From the NCBI RefSeq assembly GCF_003013715.1, contig NC_072815.1, positions 248,001 through 312,000 on the forward strand: a stretch of DNA of 64,000 nt, written 5' to 3'. This document shows, piece by piece, positions 45,890 to 55,184 of the stretch (positions within the stretch are counted from its first letter, which is position 1; each line of letters begins with the position of its first letter). This DNA comes from Candidozyma auris. Lineage: Eukaryota; Ascomycota; Pichiomycetes; Serinales; Metschnikowiaceae. A model generated the notes under the pieces. That model had not been told where the DNA came from. It did no database searches and saw nothing but the letters and a program-made list of their open reading frames with translations. Made by a program: the position numbers and the translations under genes.

Positions 45890-47780
45890 GTCTGACGAGA
45901 AAGTCAACCACGAGGCCCTCTTGGAGCTGTCCTCGTCGACAGACTCCAAGCACAAGTCTGTCAATGACGAGTTGCTACCTGCCGGCGCCAACGACAGCCG
46001 TGCCGGTGAAAAGGGCAACATCTTGTCCCAGTACTCGGAAAAACAGGCCATGCTCATGGGCAGAAACTACGCCTTGAAGCACAATTTGGACCCAGACCTT
46101 TTCGCCAGAGCCGCTGCGTTGGCTAGAAACCCGCTCGAGTTCAACTCAATGGAGTTTTTGAGTGAAGAAGAGAAGATCTCCTTGAACAAGGAGGTCACCA
46201 GAAGATGGCACATTCCTCGCAAGTTGGTCGAGGTGATTGCCCTTGGCTCGATGGCCGCTGCCGTGCAAGGTATGGATGAATCCGTCGTGAACGGTGCCCA
46301 GCTTTTCTACGTTAAGGAAATGGGCATCGACAAGATGAAAAACGCCGACTTGCTCGAGGGGCTCGTCAATGGTGCTCCTTACTTGTGCTGCGCTATTGCC
46401 TGCTGGACTTCTGACTTCTGGAACAGATTGTTGGGCAGAAAATACACCATTTTCTGGACATGTTTCATTTCGGCCATCACTTGTATCTGGCAAGGTCTTG
46501 TCAACTTGAAATGGTATCACTTGTTCATTGCTCGTTTCTGTATGGGTATTGGTGTTGGTGTCAAGTCGGCCACTGTACCAGCTTACGCTGCTGAAACTAC
46601 CCCGGCGACCATTAGAGGCTCCTTGGTGATGCTCTGGCAGTTCTTCACCGCAGTTGGTATCATGTTTGGCTACGTTTCGTCCCTTGCCTTCTATTACGTT
46701 GGTAGACACGGCATCTCTGGTGGTCTCAACTGGAGATTGATGTTGGGCTCGGCCAGTATTCCAGCTATCATTGTGTTGTTCCAGATTCCTTTTGTTCCCG
46801 AATCCCCTCGTTGGCTTATGGGTAAAGGCAGACATGAGGAGGCTTATGGTTCTTTGAGGGTGTTGCGACACACTGAAATCGAGGCTGCTCGTGATTGTTT
46901 CTACCAGTACGTTTTGCTTTCTGAGGAAACATCCTACCAGGGTGTGCCTTTCTACAAGAGACTCTGGGAGATGTTCAGCGTCAGAAGAAACAGAAACGGT
47001 GCTTTGGGTGCTTGGGTTGTCATGTTCATGCAACAGTTCTGCGGTATCAATGTGATTGCCTACTACTCGTCCTCGATCTTTATTGAGTCCAACTTGTCTG
47101 AAGTGAAGGCCATGTTGGCCTCATGGGGGTTTGGTATGATCAATTTCCTTTTCGCCATTCCTGCTCTCTACACCATTGATACGTTTGGCCGGAGAAACTT
47201 GTTGCTCACCACTTTCCCATTGATGGCCATATTCTTGCTTGTTGCAGGTTTCAGTTTCTTGACCCCAGAGGAAAACAAACATGGCAGATTGGCTGGTGTT
47301 GCCGTTGGTATCTACTTATTCTCGGCCGTTTACTCGTCTGGTGAAGGCCCTGTGCCATTCACCTACTCTGCTGAAGCGTTCCCCTTGTACATTCGTGACT
47401 TGGGAATGGGTTTCGCTACGGCCACCTGTTGGTTCTTCAATTTTATTTTGGCCTTCACGTGGCCTAGATTGAGAAACGCCTTCACTGTCACTGGTGCTTT
47501 TGGCTGGTACGCTGCTTGGAACGTGATTGGCTTCTTCTTGGTGTTGTGGTTCCTTCCAGAGACCAAAGGTTTGACTTTGGAAGAATTAGACGATGTGTTT
47601 GGAGTTTCTCTTAGAAAGCACGCTATCTACAGAACCAGAGAATTTATCAACAACATCAGAAAGTACGTGCTTAGACAGAAGGTGGAGCCTTTGCCCCCAA
47701 TCTATCACCACCAGAGAATGGCCGTGACCAACAAGCAGTGGCACGAGAAGGTCGAAGTATCCCACGAGGAGGATATTTAA
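45888..47780 (+). CDS. MFS sugar porter (HGT19-like, glucose or polyol transporter)
   Basis: A 630-residue plasma-membrane transporter of the sugar-porter family. A long cytosolic N-terminus (~115 residues) contains MEFLSEEEKISLNKEVTRRW, typical of a fungal subgroup that includes Candida HGT19-type putative glucose/myo-inositol carriers. The first helix region is VQGMDESVVNGAQLFY. Sugar-porter signatures are present: LLGRKYTIF, PESPRWLMGKGR, QQFCGINVIAYYSSSIF, DTFGRRNLL and LPETKGLTLEELD. Twelve hydrophobic spans are evident. Substrate cannot be read from the sequence. Leucine codons are mostly TTG/CTC, suggesting high expression. It lies alone behind a 2.3-kb upstream region. Confidence 0.88.
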   Translation: MSDEKVNHEALLELSSSTDSKHKSVNDELLPAGANDSRAGEKGNILSQYSEKQAMLMGRNYALKHNLDPDLFARAAALARNPLEFNSMEFLSEEEKISLNKEVTRRWHIPRKLVEVIALGSMAAAVQGMDESVVNGAQLFYVKEMGIDKMKNADLLEGLVNGAPYLCCAIACWTSDFWNRLLGRKYTIFWTCFISAITCIWQGLVNLKWYHLFIARFCMGIGVGVKSATVPAYAAETTPATIRGSLVMLWQFFTAVGIMFGYVSSLAFYYVGRHGISGGLNWRLMLGSASIPAIIVLFQIPFVPESPRWLMGKGRHEEAYGSLRVLRHTEIEAARDCFYQYVLLSEETSYQGVPFYKRLWEMFSVRRNRNGALGAWVVMFMQQFCGINVIAYYSSSIFIESNLSEVKAMLASWGFGMINFLFAIPALYTIDTFGRRNLLLTTFPLMAIFLLVAGFSFLTPEENKHGRLAGVAVGIYLFSAVYSSGEGPVPFTYSAEAFPLYIRDLGMGFATATCWFFNFILAFTWPRLRNAFTVTGAFGWYAAWNVIGFFLVLWFLPETKGLTLEELDDVFGVSLRKHAIYRTREFINNIRKYVLRQKVEPLPPIYHHQRMAVTNKQWHEKVEVSHEEDI

Positions 47781-48499
47781 GTAATGATTTAATTTTATAC
47801 GAGAGTACGATCTAGAGTGTAGGCTCAACCACGATGATAGTATCTGAAAAGCCACGTTCAAGCTATCTCGGTAGCAGAGGTCCAATCACACCGTCCACAT
47901 ATTAAAGCTTTTCAGAAAGTAACCTGAAGTTACGACTCCACTATCATCGCTTGTAGTCATGACCAGATCCGATTTCCTTCGACTGCTGTTCACTGATCGA
48001 TTACCTGAGCTGACTGCACCACATATAATTGACTCAGAATGGCTGCAAAATCTCGTTCCTCAGCCAATTCCCAGATATCATTGCCCGCATCCAAGAATCC
48101 CGTTGAAAGAGTCCAACCTATTAAAGGGCCGTATGCCTCAGCATGATCAAATGAAGCATAGTTCTTTATTAAAAAGAATCATACATCATTTCACATAACA
48201 ATCTTCTCCATCAACTACATAGTCCTGTCGGTACACCTATCACCATTGCCGAGTTAAATGGTGTCTCCAGTCCTTCAAATACAATAGTTACTTAAACAAT
48301 TGCCCAATTGACGACTTCTCCAGCGGTTAACTCCGGATCCATTGACTCTGGCGGAGAAAGGTACCAAAGTACTGTACTCTTTCCAGAGGGGAACTCTCGG
48401 CGCGGAAAATGGACCCGGTTTTGTCTCTTATCAACAGTAGCAGTTATATAATGACCTCCAGCCTCACAGCCTTAGACCTTCCAACTGCAATATTTTAAC
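47781..48499. other. Intergenic sugar porter-PMP22-like
   Basis: About 720 bp with the GGCTGCAAAA variant of the recurrent motif at 48041-48050. A 79-codon open frame (47959-48198) spans the motif and is not convincing. Confidence 0.5.
48041..48050 (+). promoter_or_regulatory. Recurrent intergenic motif, variant GGCTGCAAAA, copy 14
   Basis: Context CAGAATGGCTGCAAAATCT, about 460 bp upstream of the PMP22-like gene. Confidence 0.5.
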
Positions 48500-49138
48500 A
48501 TGTCCCTCAACCAGCAGTACCTTGTATACCTTGCCAAGTACCCGCTTCTTACCAAGCTGGCGACGACAGGGGTTCTAGCGGCATTAAATGAGATGATCGC
48601 CTCGGCGATTTCCGGAGACGTCAAGAAAACTGAGGTCAACCTCTTGGGCACTAAAATCAAGATCAATCACGTCTTGTCACCTCGGATTTTGCAGATGGTG
48701 TTCTACGGTGCATGTATAGCGACGCCAATCTCCCATAAATTGTATGGCGTGCTCAACAAGTTCTTCAAGGGGAAGCTCTCGCCCAAGATGAAGCTAGTGC
48801 AATTGGTGGCTTCTCTATGCACAGTGACGCCGTGTCTCAGTGCTGTTTACGTGTCGTGGCTTCTGTTTCTCAATGGTTACAAGGCAAGCGGCGGGAGCTT
48901 TGGTCAGGAGCTCAAGCGGTTTTTTACGGTGATTGGCAGAGGGTTGAAACTGAACTTTTTTACCATCTATAGAACATCGCTTGGCACCACGCTCGTGGCG
49001 ATGTCGATTGCGCAGAACTTCTTGCCGCCAGAGCTTTGGGTGGTTTTCTTTTCGTGTGTGTACTTTGTGGTGGGCACCATTCAGAACACACGGTTCAAGT
49101 TGAGGGCCAAGCGGGAGTTGCTAAAAAAGGAGGAGTAG
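48500..49138 (+). CDS. Mpv17/PMP22-family membrane protein
   Basis: A 212-residue multi-pass protein of the Mpv17/PMP22 family, whose members sit in peroxisomal or mitochondrial inner membranes and may form small channels. The N-terminal part YLAKYPLLTKLATTGVLAAL followed by NEMIASAISGD and the central LQMVFYGACIATPISHKLYG, FKGKLSPKMKLVQLVASLC match the fungal PMP22-like branch. The usual C-terminal signature is degenerate (AQNFLPPELWVVFFSCVYFV). The tail is very basic (KLRAKRELLKKEE), compatible with peroxisomal targeting, though this is inference. Four hydrophobic segments are visible. Confidence 0.75.
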   Translation: MSLNQQYLVYLAKYPLLTKLATTGVLAALNEMIASAISGDVKKTEVNLLGTKIKINHVLSPRILQMVFYGACIATPISHKLYGVLNKFFKGKLSPKMKLVQLVASLCTVTPCLSAVYVSWLLFLNGYKASGGSFGQELKRFFTVIGRGLKLNFFTIYRTSLGTTLVAMSIAQNFLPPELWVVFFSCVYFVVGTIQNTRFKLRAKRELLKKEE

Positions 49139-49408
49139 ACAGCTGATAGAGCACGAAACGGGTGGTCAACCTCACGTAGAAAAGAGCTTCTTCGGATGGC
49201 TCACATTAAGCTATGCACTTCACGACTTATGAGTAGATCATGTCCACGATATAGGTTCCTGAAGGAAAGGACATAAAATAGAAGAAAAGAACCACTATGA
49301 GAGAGGATATGTTGTACAAGTGTATTGCTTACTTTTGATTGAAAGGTCTTAAAAAGCTTCAAGATTTTTCAGCTTTCATTTTACTACCGTATTGCAACAA
49401 CTTGTATT

Positions 49409-49418
49409 TTTCGCAGCC
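49409..49418 (-). promoter_or_regulatory. Recurrent intergenic motif GGCTGCGAAA, copy 15
   Basis: An exact minus-strand match (plus context ATTTTTCGCAGCCATTTT), about 280 bp before ETR1. Confidence 0.6.
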
Positions 49419-49624
49419 ATTTTGCAATTGGTGGGAAGCATCCTTGACACCCAAATCTTTGGAAAGTCCGAAATCTTTTGATTTTCAAAAGAAAGAAACA
49501 CAAATGAAGTTGGATTTAGATCACAATAAAATCAGAAACATCGTCAACCTAAATTCTAGTACTCTATAATTAGTATCCCCAGCTTCTCATTACTAAGCTT
49601 CACCCACTCTTGCTCGGTCCTACA

Positions 49625-49638
49625 TGCAACCGGTTGCA
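49625..49638. promoter_or_regulatory. Palindrome TGCAACCGGTTGCA upstream of ETR1
   Basis: A perfect 14-bp palindrome 57-70 bp before the ETR1 ATG, flanked by further outer arms CTTGCT and AGCAAG. It is a likely dimeric transcription-factor site. The factor is unknown. Confidence 0.5.
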
Positions 49639-49694
49639 CCCCAGCAAGAGGTCTGCCCCCACTTTCCTCCCATCCTTTCGAATTCCACCGTAGC

Positions 49695-50861
49695 ATGTTT
49701 GTGCCAACGGTTGCAGGTAAAAGATTCTTGACTAATCAATTGCGTAAATCACCTCAATTCACAAGAATGCTCACTTCCCACGCAGTGATCTTCTCTTCTC
49801 ACGGAGAGCCCAAGGACGTCTTGAAGACCCACACCTACGAGATCGACGAGAACAATATCAAGCCCAACGAGATTGTGCTCAAGACATTGGGTGCTCCTGT
49901 CAATCCCTCGGACATCAACCAGGTGCAAGGCGTTTACCCTAGTCAGCCCGAGAAAACCACTCAATTGGGTACCTCAGAGCCTCTGGCAGTTGGAGGTAAC
50001 GAGGGGCTTTTTGAGATTATCAAAATTGGCTCTGACGTTAAGGGTTTCCAAGTCGGCGATTGGGCAATTCCTACTAGTGTCAATTTCGGCACCTGGAGAT
50101 CGCATGCCTTGTGTGAAGAGGGTAAGATGATGAAGGTGCCCAATCCAGAGCAGCTGAAGCAGGCAGGCAAGAAACAGGGGCTTACAATCAACCAAGGCGC
50201 TACTCTCTCAGTAAACCCCTTGACTGCTTACTTGATGTTGACCCACTACGTGAAATTGACCCCGGGCAAGGACTGGTTCATTCAGAACGGCGGTAATTCG
50301 GCTGTGGGCAAGTTTGCGTCGCAAATCGGCAAGCTTTTGGGTATTCACTCTATTTCGGTGGTGAGAGACAGACCCGAGATCGAAGAGCTCAAGAAGGAGT
50401 TGAAGGAAGTGTGTGGAGCTACTCAGGTGATTACCGAGGAACAGAACAACTCTAAGGATTTCGGGCCCCAGGTGAAGCAGTGGGTCAAGGAGACTGGCGG
50501 GGAGATCAAGCTTGCTTTGAACTGCGTGGGCGGCAAATCCAGTGCTGGAGTGGCTCGCAAGTTAGCGCCTAACGGGTTGATGCTCACCTACGGCGGAATG
50601 TCGTTCCAGCCCGTGACGTTGCCCACGTCGTTGCACATTTTCAAGAATGTTACCAGTGCTGGTTTTTGGGTTACTGAGTTGTTGAAGAGCGATCCAAACT
50701 TGAAAAGGGAAACCGTTGACAAGATTGTAGAGTGGTACACCAGCGGAGAGCTTTTGGACGCTCCTCTGAAGGAAAACCAGTGGGGCGACCAGGACTTGGC
50801 TCAGGTGTTCATTGACGCCGTGGCCAACTCCAAGAGCGGCAAGCAACTCGTGAAATTCTAG
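49695..50861 (+). CDS. ETR1: Mitochondrial trans-2-enoyl-ACP/CoA reductase
   Basis: A 388-residue NADPH-dependent MDR-superfamily reductase for the last step of mitochondrial fatty acid synthesis (type II), needed for lipoic acid and respiration. Residues ~1-25 are basic and presequence-like (FLTNQLRKSPQFTRML). Family motifs are LGAPVNPSDINQVQGVYP, GGNEGLFEI, WAIPTSVNFGTWR and NPLTAYLML. The nucleotide-binding stretch is FIQNGGNSAVGKFASQIGKL, with the Arg-rich SVVRDR that prefers NADPH. Length fits Etr1 (380). A second ATG at residue 25 (MLTSHAVIF) would remove the presequence. Confidence 0.94.
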   Translation: MFVPTVAGKRFLTNQLRKSPQFTRMLTSHAVIFSSHGEPKDVLKTHTYEIDENNIKPNEIVLKTLGAPVNPSDINQVQGVYPSQPEKTTQLGTSEPLAVGGNEGLFEIIKIGSDVKGFQVGDWAIPTSVNFGTWRSHALCEEGKMMKVPNPEQLKQAGKKQGLTINQGATLSVNPLTAYLMLTHYVKLTPGKDWFIQNGGNSAVGKFASQIGKLLGIHSISVVRDRPEIEELKKELKEVCGATQVITEEQNNSKDFGPQVKQWVKETGGEIKLALNCVGGKSSAGVARKLAPNGLMLTYGGMSFQPVTLPTSLHIFKNVTSAGFWVTELLKSDPNLKRETVDKIVEWYTSGELLDAPLKENQWGDQDLAQVFIDAVANSKSGKQLVKF

Positions 50862-51574
50862 AGACATGAAAATTTGAAATCATCCAATCCTAATGCGTGT
50901 AGAGTGCAATATCATTATATAATGAAATGGTAGCATCTCCAGTGTTATGAGGAGAAACGCACGAATTCTTTCCCAGACTAAAGTCGTTCAGATTGAACAT
51001 CCCTGAGAATTCTCCACTCAATGTCGAACGTCAAGCAGAAGCATAATCTTAGTCATTGACCAATAGTTTCGCTTCATGGAAGTGAAATCCCGAATGAGCC
51101 TCCCCACCTTGTACATGTGAACAGAAGGTGCCCAACACCTGCGTCGAAAGTTAATTCTTTTTGCACATTTCCGTTTAGCCTTTATCGAGAATCAGCATCA
51201 TCTAGATCATCTTCCCAATGACTTCCCCATACTCGACTCCACGAATTTCGCCGAACAATGTGCCTAAAGTTTGCATCCAAATGTCTCACCTGCGAGGCTT
51301 TTTTTTCCTCGGCGTTCTCCGAAAGTATACTGACAGCATCCACCCCGCCGAGAACCAACCAAAAGAGAACCTACTGAGAACGAGCCTCCTTGCAATTCCG
51401 CTTCCTGGTATTTCAACGCGAGAACGTCCGCAAATCCTGCCAAATCCTTCGAGTATCTAGTTCCCCAGTTCATATCGGTCGGTGCGTATTGTTTTTAGCC
51501 GAGGGTGCATCAACGGTTTCTACTAGCCAGTTTTTCCGTTATCAGTGCGCTCAAACATTGGGTCATTTTTCGTT

Positions 51575-51580
51575 GATAAG
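51575..51580 (+). promoter_or_regulatory. GATAAG element of DAL1
   Basis: GATAAG 54-59 bp before the DAL1 ATG. GATA factors (Gln3/Gat1) control allantoin-pathway genes in yeasts under nitrogen limitation. A single site gives only moderate support. Confidence 0.4.
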
Positions 51581-51604
51581 CTCGTGTTCTTTTTTGCAGA
51601 ATCA

Positions 51605-51612
51605 TATAAATA
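51605..51612 (+). promoter_or_regulatory. TATA-like element of DAL1
   Basis: TATAAATA 22-29 bp before the ATG. This is very close, so it may instead be an AT-rich leader. Confidence 0.3.
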
Positions 51613-51633
51613 ACCAAACACTCTCAGCCTGTG

Positions 51634-53679
51634 ATGTCTAGAGCGTTGGCTTCCTCCAAAGTTCTTCTTGACGATGCTGTTTGTCCAGCTACCGTGATTT
51701 TCTCCATAGAGTCAGGCAAGATCTTATCAATCGTGAAAGAGGTGCTTCAAGATGACCACCCCATATTAAAAGACTATGACGTCTCGCCTGAGGATTTTAA
51801 AGATGTGTCCCCTTTGGTGATCATGCCCGGATTGGTGGATGCCCATGTTCATTTGAACGAGCCGGGAAGAACCGAATGGGAAGGATTCGCTACAGGTACC
51901 AGAGCAGCAGCGGCTGGTGGAGTCACCACGGTCATTGACATGCCGCTAAACGCCATTCCTCCTACAACGACGGTAGCTAACTTCAACCTCAAGATCAACG
52001 CTGCCCGGGGCCAAACATGGGTCGATGTAGGTTTCTGGGGTGGTATGGTGCCCACAAATTTAGACGACTTGGTGCCGTTGATCCGTATGGGTGTGCGTGG
52101 TTTCAAAGGCTTTTTGATAGAGTCTGGTGTGGATGAGTTTCCTGCCATCACCCCGAACTACATAGTGAAGGCGATGAAGAGGGTACGAGGAGAAGCGACC
52201 ATGTTGATGTTCCACGCGGAAATGCAACCCCACACAAAACACCAGCCTCCTGTGTTGGCTGTGGCCGACGGGGAGAGAACGCCAAAGCTTGTGGCAAACG
52301 AGAGTCACGAGTGTTTCGTCAGAGACACTGGGTCAGTAGAGATTGAGGAAGACGGGCCCAACGGGTACGTTCAGAATGGTCATGCCAATGGTCAGGCAAA
52401 TGGACACATCCACCAGAATGGTGGTGCTAAGTACGATGATTGTGAAAATGGCGAGGTGGAGGAGCTTTCCGATGATGATGATGACGATGACGATGATGAA
52501 TTGGTGGTTGAAACGCCAGTAGCCTTGACGGAGGCAGTGGAGGAGTTGGATCTTGGTCGCTCTGCGTCGTTCGTGCCCAAGCCAGTGGCTAACCTTCTTC
52601 ACAAACACTCCAACCAGGCCGAATTTGATGAGTACAAGTTAGAAGATGAAAATGGTGCTGATATCAGCAATGAGGAGAGAATAGCATTGGCGAAGTCGCC
52701 CTACTTGCAAGGGTCTGAGCCCCAGTTTGGTCCTTATGCCAGAATGGCTAATCCCAATCACGAGGAGACTGTCGCTCATAAACCTTCAACACCTTTGGCG
52801 AAGCCGAACGAAATCACCGATGAAAAACTCAAGGACAATTTCGAAGATCCATTTGTTTTGGCTCAAAAGGAGGATGAAGCCTTGGCCAACGTTGATCCGT
52901 CGCTCTATTCCTCCTTCCTTGCTTCCAGACCAGACAACTTCGAGACCACCGCAATCGCAGAGATCATCAACTGCTCATTGAAGTACCCCGATGTTCCTCT
53001 CCACATTGTTCATTTGGCCACCCACGAGGCCATTCCCTTGATGCGTGCAGCCAAAGCCAGAGGGTTACCCATTACTGCAGAGACTTGTTTCCACTACCTT
53101 TCGCTCACAGCAGAGAAGATATCTGCATGCTCCACCCACTTCAAGTGCTGCCCTCCAATCCGTTCTGACGCCAACAGGCAGCTTTTATGGCGTGCATTGC
53201 GTAACGACATCATCACCACTGTCGTTTCTGATCATTCGCCATGTACACCTGAGCTCAAAGGCTTGGAGAAAGGTGATTTCTTCTCCGCTTGGGGAGGCAT
53301 TTCTTCGGTAGGGTTGGGCTTGCCTATTTTGTATACGGAGGGACAAAGGTTGAACCCACCCATACTGCTCCAGGAGATCACTAAGTGGTGCTCTTGGAAT
53401 ACTGCTAAGCAAGTAGGGTTGTCGCATGTAAAGGGCAAGCTCGCAGTGGGCTTCGACGCAGACATCATTTTGTTTGACCCTGAGACATCCTACATTGTAC
53501 AAAACGACCAGTTGTTCTTCAAAAACAAGCTTACCGCCTATGACGGCATGGAGTTCCAAGGAAGAGTGGTCGAGACCTTGGTAAGGGGCGTTTCAGTGTT
53601 CCTGATAAAGAGAGGACACTCAAAGGAAGCATTGGGCAAGCTTCTCCTTGAGCCACGCGTCCGTGAGATCAGCGTCTAA
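51634..53679 (+). CDS. DAL1: Allantoinase with a large internal insertion
   Basis: A 681-residue amidohydrolase that opens allantoin to allantoate, the first step of allantoin use as a nitrogen source. Metal and active-site residues are present: H71 and H73 in DAHVHLNEPGRTEWEGF, K158 (carbamylated) in RGFKGFLIESG, H194 in LMFHAEMQ, H459 in LHIVHLATHE and D532 in VVSDHSPCTP. Residues about 201-423 form an insertion between the third and fourth metal blocks. It is Asn/Gly/His-rich (NGHANGQANGHIHQNGG), then Asp-rich (DDDDDDDELV), then polar. This makes the protein about 220 residues longer than yeast Dal1 (460). The frame is intact with no splice signals noticed in the insertion. The first ATG is at 51634. 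Confidence 0.9.
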   Translation: MSRALASSKVLLDDAVCPATVIFSIESGKILSIVKEVLQDDHPILKDYDVSPEDFKDVSPLVIMPGLVDAHVHLNEPGRTEWEGFATGTRAAAAGGVTTVIDMPLNAIPPTTTVANFNLKINAARGQTWVDVGFWGGMVPTNLDDLVPLIRMGVRGFKGFLIESGVDEFPAITPNYIVKAMKRVRGEATMLMFHAEMQPHTKHQPPVLAVADGERTPKLVANESHECFVRDTGSVEIEEDGPNGYVQNGHANGQANGHIHQNGGAKYDDCENGEVEELSDDDDDDDDDELVVETPVALTEAVEELDLGRSASFVPKPVANLLHKHSNQAEFDEYKLEDENGADISNEERIALAKSPYLQGSEPQFGPYARMANPNHEETVAHKPSTPLAKPNEITDEKLKDNFEDPFVLAQKEDEALANVDPSLYSSFLASRPDNFETTAIAEIINCSLKYPDVPLHIVHLATHEAIPLMRAAKARGLPITAETCFHYLSLTAEKISACSTHFKCCPPIRSDANRQLLWRALRNDIITTVVSDHSPCTPELKGLEKGDFFSAWGGISSVGLGLPILYTEGQRLNPPILLQEITKWCSWNTAKQVGLSHVKGKLAVGFDADIILFDPETSYIVQNDQLFFKNKLTAYDGMEFQGRVVETLVRGVSVFLIKRGHSKEALGKLLLEPRVREISV

Positions 53680-53805
53680 AAGCATATAGCATCACTCGCA
53701 TACATAAAAAGAATACCATATAGCCATGTTAACAGCCAGACCTGTACAGTAGAGTAAGTAGTTAGCGCTGAAATTATCAACACTTACTAGCATACTTCTC
53801 CTTCA

Positions 53806-54291
53806 ATGTCAGATAAAATAATAAATGACAAGGACCTAGAAGATATCCAGGGCCTTTTTCAGGACCCAGATCCAGAGATAAATGCAAGAAGGGTCGAGGT
53901 TTACAAGACTGCTCGTGAGAACGACATTTCCTCGTTCCCCAGTGATCTCTCCATAATGTCTGCTTTCGATGATGTCTTGCTGTGTTTTTCTTTAGGCGGT
54001 CAGATAAAGAACATATACAGATACGGAACATACACCACGTGTCAAGCCCAGAGAGAGAAGTTTTGGTTTGCCATGTGGAATGGTTCATTCAGTGAAAAAG
54101 ACATTGATATAGAGAAAGTGGCGGCCAACCAAAGAGAGCTAGAGCGCAGACAAAAAGTGCAGGAGTTTTACAAGCAAAGACTTCTAGAGAAGAAAGCTCT
54201 TGGGCTGTCGGAGGATGTTTGGGATGAGAGGAAGACTCTTTTGAATCGGCCATTTATGGAGAACGTCCTGCCGCAGTCGTTCCAGGAATAA
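53806..54291 (+). CDS. EMI1/DUF3128-family protein
   Basis: A 161-residue protein of the DUF3128 family, which includes yeast Emi1, linked genetically to early meiotic induction and mitochondrial function. The family core is SIMSAFDDVLLCFSLGGQIK followed by NIYRYGTYTTCQAQREKFWF. Many members end this core with a third cysteine (KFC), here replaced by WFAMW. The C-terminal half is a charged helix (RQKVQEFYKQRLLEKKALGL). The N-terminus is acidic. It lies 126 bp downstream of DAL1 in tandem and converges on RHO3. Confidence 0.7.
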   Translation: MSDKIINDKDLEDIQGLFQDPDPEINARRVEVYKTARENDISSFPSDLSIMSAFDDVLLCFSLGGQIKNIYRYGTYTTCQAQREKFWFAMWNGSFSEKDIDIEKVAANQRELERRQKVQEFYKQRLLEKKALGLSEDVWDERKTLLNRPFMENVLPQSFQE

Positions 54292-54483
54292 AGCGTTCTT
54301 GCTCACAAAGAGCAGACTTTTTTGTTATCATAACACTAAGCTCTAATGTACATAGAACCGAATCTGTGATTCGAGGAATTGCTTGACAGCAGTATATTCG
54401 TCGAGTGGTCCGTAAATCAATGCAGTAAATGCCTTTGCTAATAGGCAAAGGAGATGCTGAAAAAAGTGCAAGGCAACATGACC

Positions 54484-55184
54484 CTACATTATAACGCAGC
54501 CCTTTTTCTCGGGCTCGTTGTCATTGGCTCCCTTCGGTCTAGCATTGAGAGCACATCTGGCGGCTTCGGAAAAGGCTTCGTTGACACCTCTGTTCTTCTT
54601 TGCTGAGCATTCCAAATACCGCAAAGCGCCCACCTTCTTTGCCACTGCAAGCCCTTCCTCATAAGAGATCAAGCGCTTGTTCTGGGTGTACGGACTTTGC
54701 GATTGGTAGGGGTTGAACGCATCGTCCTCGGCATTTTCCTCCTCGTGATTTCTCAAGTCACACTTCAACGCCACTAGCACAAGCTTGACGCCCTCACAAT
54801 GGTCTGCAATCTCGCCCACCCACTTCAGCTGAACATTTTCCAACGAATCATGCGAATCTATCGAGAAACATAACATGATGCAGTGGGTGTCAGCATAAGA
54901 GAGGGCTCTCAAACGGTCAAACTCCTCCTGGCCTGCGGTATCCCAAAGAGAAAGTTGAACCTGCTGCCCATCAATAAAAATATCGTGGACGTAATTTTCG
55001 AACACCGTAGGCTCATAGACCTGAGGGAAGTAGCCTCTGGTGAAAACATTCAATAAAGATGTTTTTCCGCAAGCACCATCGCCAAGAATGACGATCTTAC
55101 GCTGGACTGGGGTTAGTAAAGTTCTTTCAGGTAAGCAAAATCGGAAAGCATACTCGTTTTGGTGGAACCGCCGCAAAGAGGCAT
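54484..55184 (-). CDS. RHO3: Rho-type GTPase Rho3, spliced
   Basis: A 217-residue small GTPase after splicing, orthologous to yeast Rho3 (Crl1 in Candida), acting in polarised exocytosis and actin organisation. Exon 1 (55184-55154) encodes MPLCGGSTKT. Exon 2 (55106-54484) continues IQRKIVILGDGACGKTSLLN. G-box motifs are GDGACGKT, the effector region YFPQVYEPTVFENYVHDIF, DTAGQEEFDRLR, LKCDLR and ECSAKKN. An acidic insert lies between LKCDLR and ISYEEGLAVAKK, as in Rho3. The C-terminal CVIM is a prenylation box. The Cys at position 4 could be palmitoylated as in yeast Rho3. Without splicing the N-terminus would be unrelated. Confidence 0.94.
55107..55153 (-). other. Intron of RHO3 (47 nt, phase 1)
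   Basis: The 5' splice site is GTATGC (55153-55148), the branch site TACTAAC is at 55118-55112, and CCCAG ends the intron at 55107, 5 nt after the heptamer. Joining A to TC makes Ile and restores the Rho3 N-terminus. Confidence 0.9.

Larger units (their letters stand above)
49139..49694. other. Upstream region of ETR1
   Basis: About 560 bp with an exact recurrent motif (49409-49418) and a perfect 14-bp palindrome (49625-49638). No gene is seen. Confidence 0.5.
50862..51633. other. Upstream region of DAL1
   Basis: About 770 bp. It holds a CCAAT near 51059, a GATAAG at 51575-51580 and a TATAAATA at 51605-51612. No recurrent GGCTGC motif is seen, an exception among long promoter regions here. 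An 80-codon ATG frame (51218-51460) is unsupported. Confidence 0.5.
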
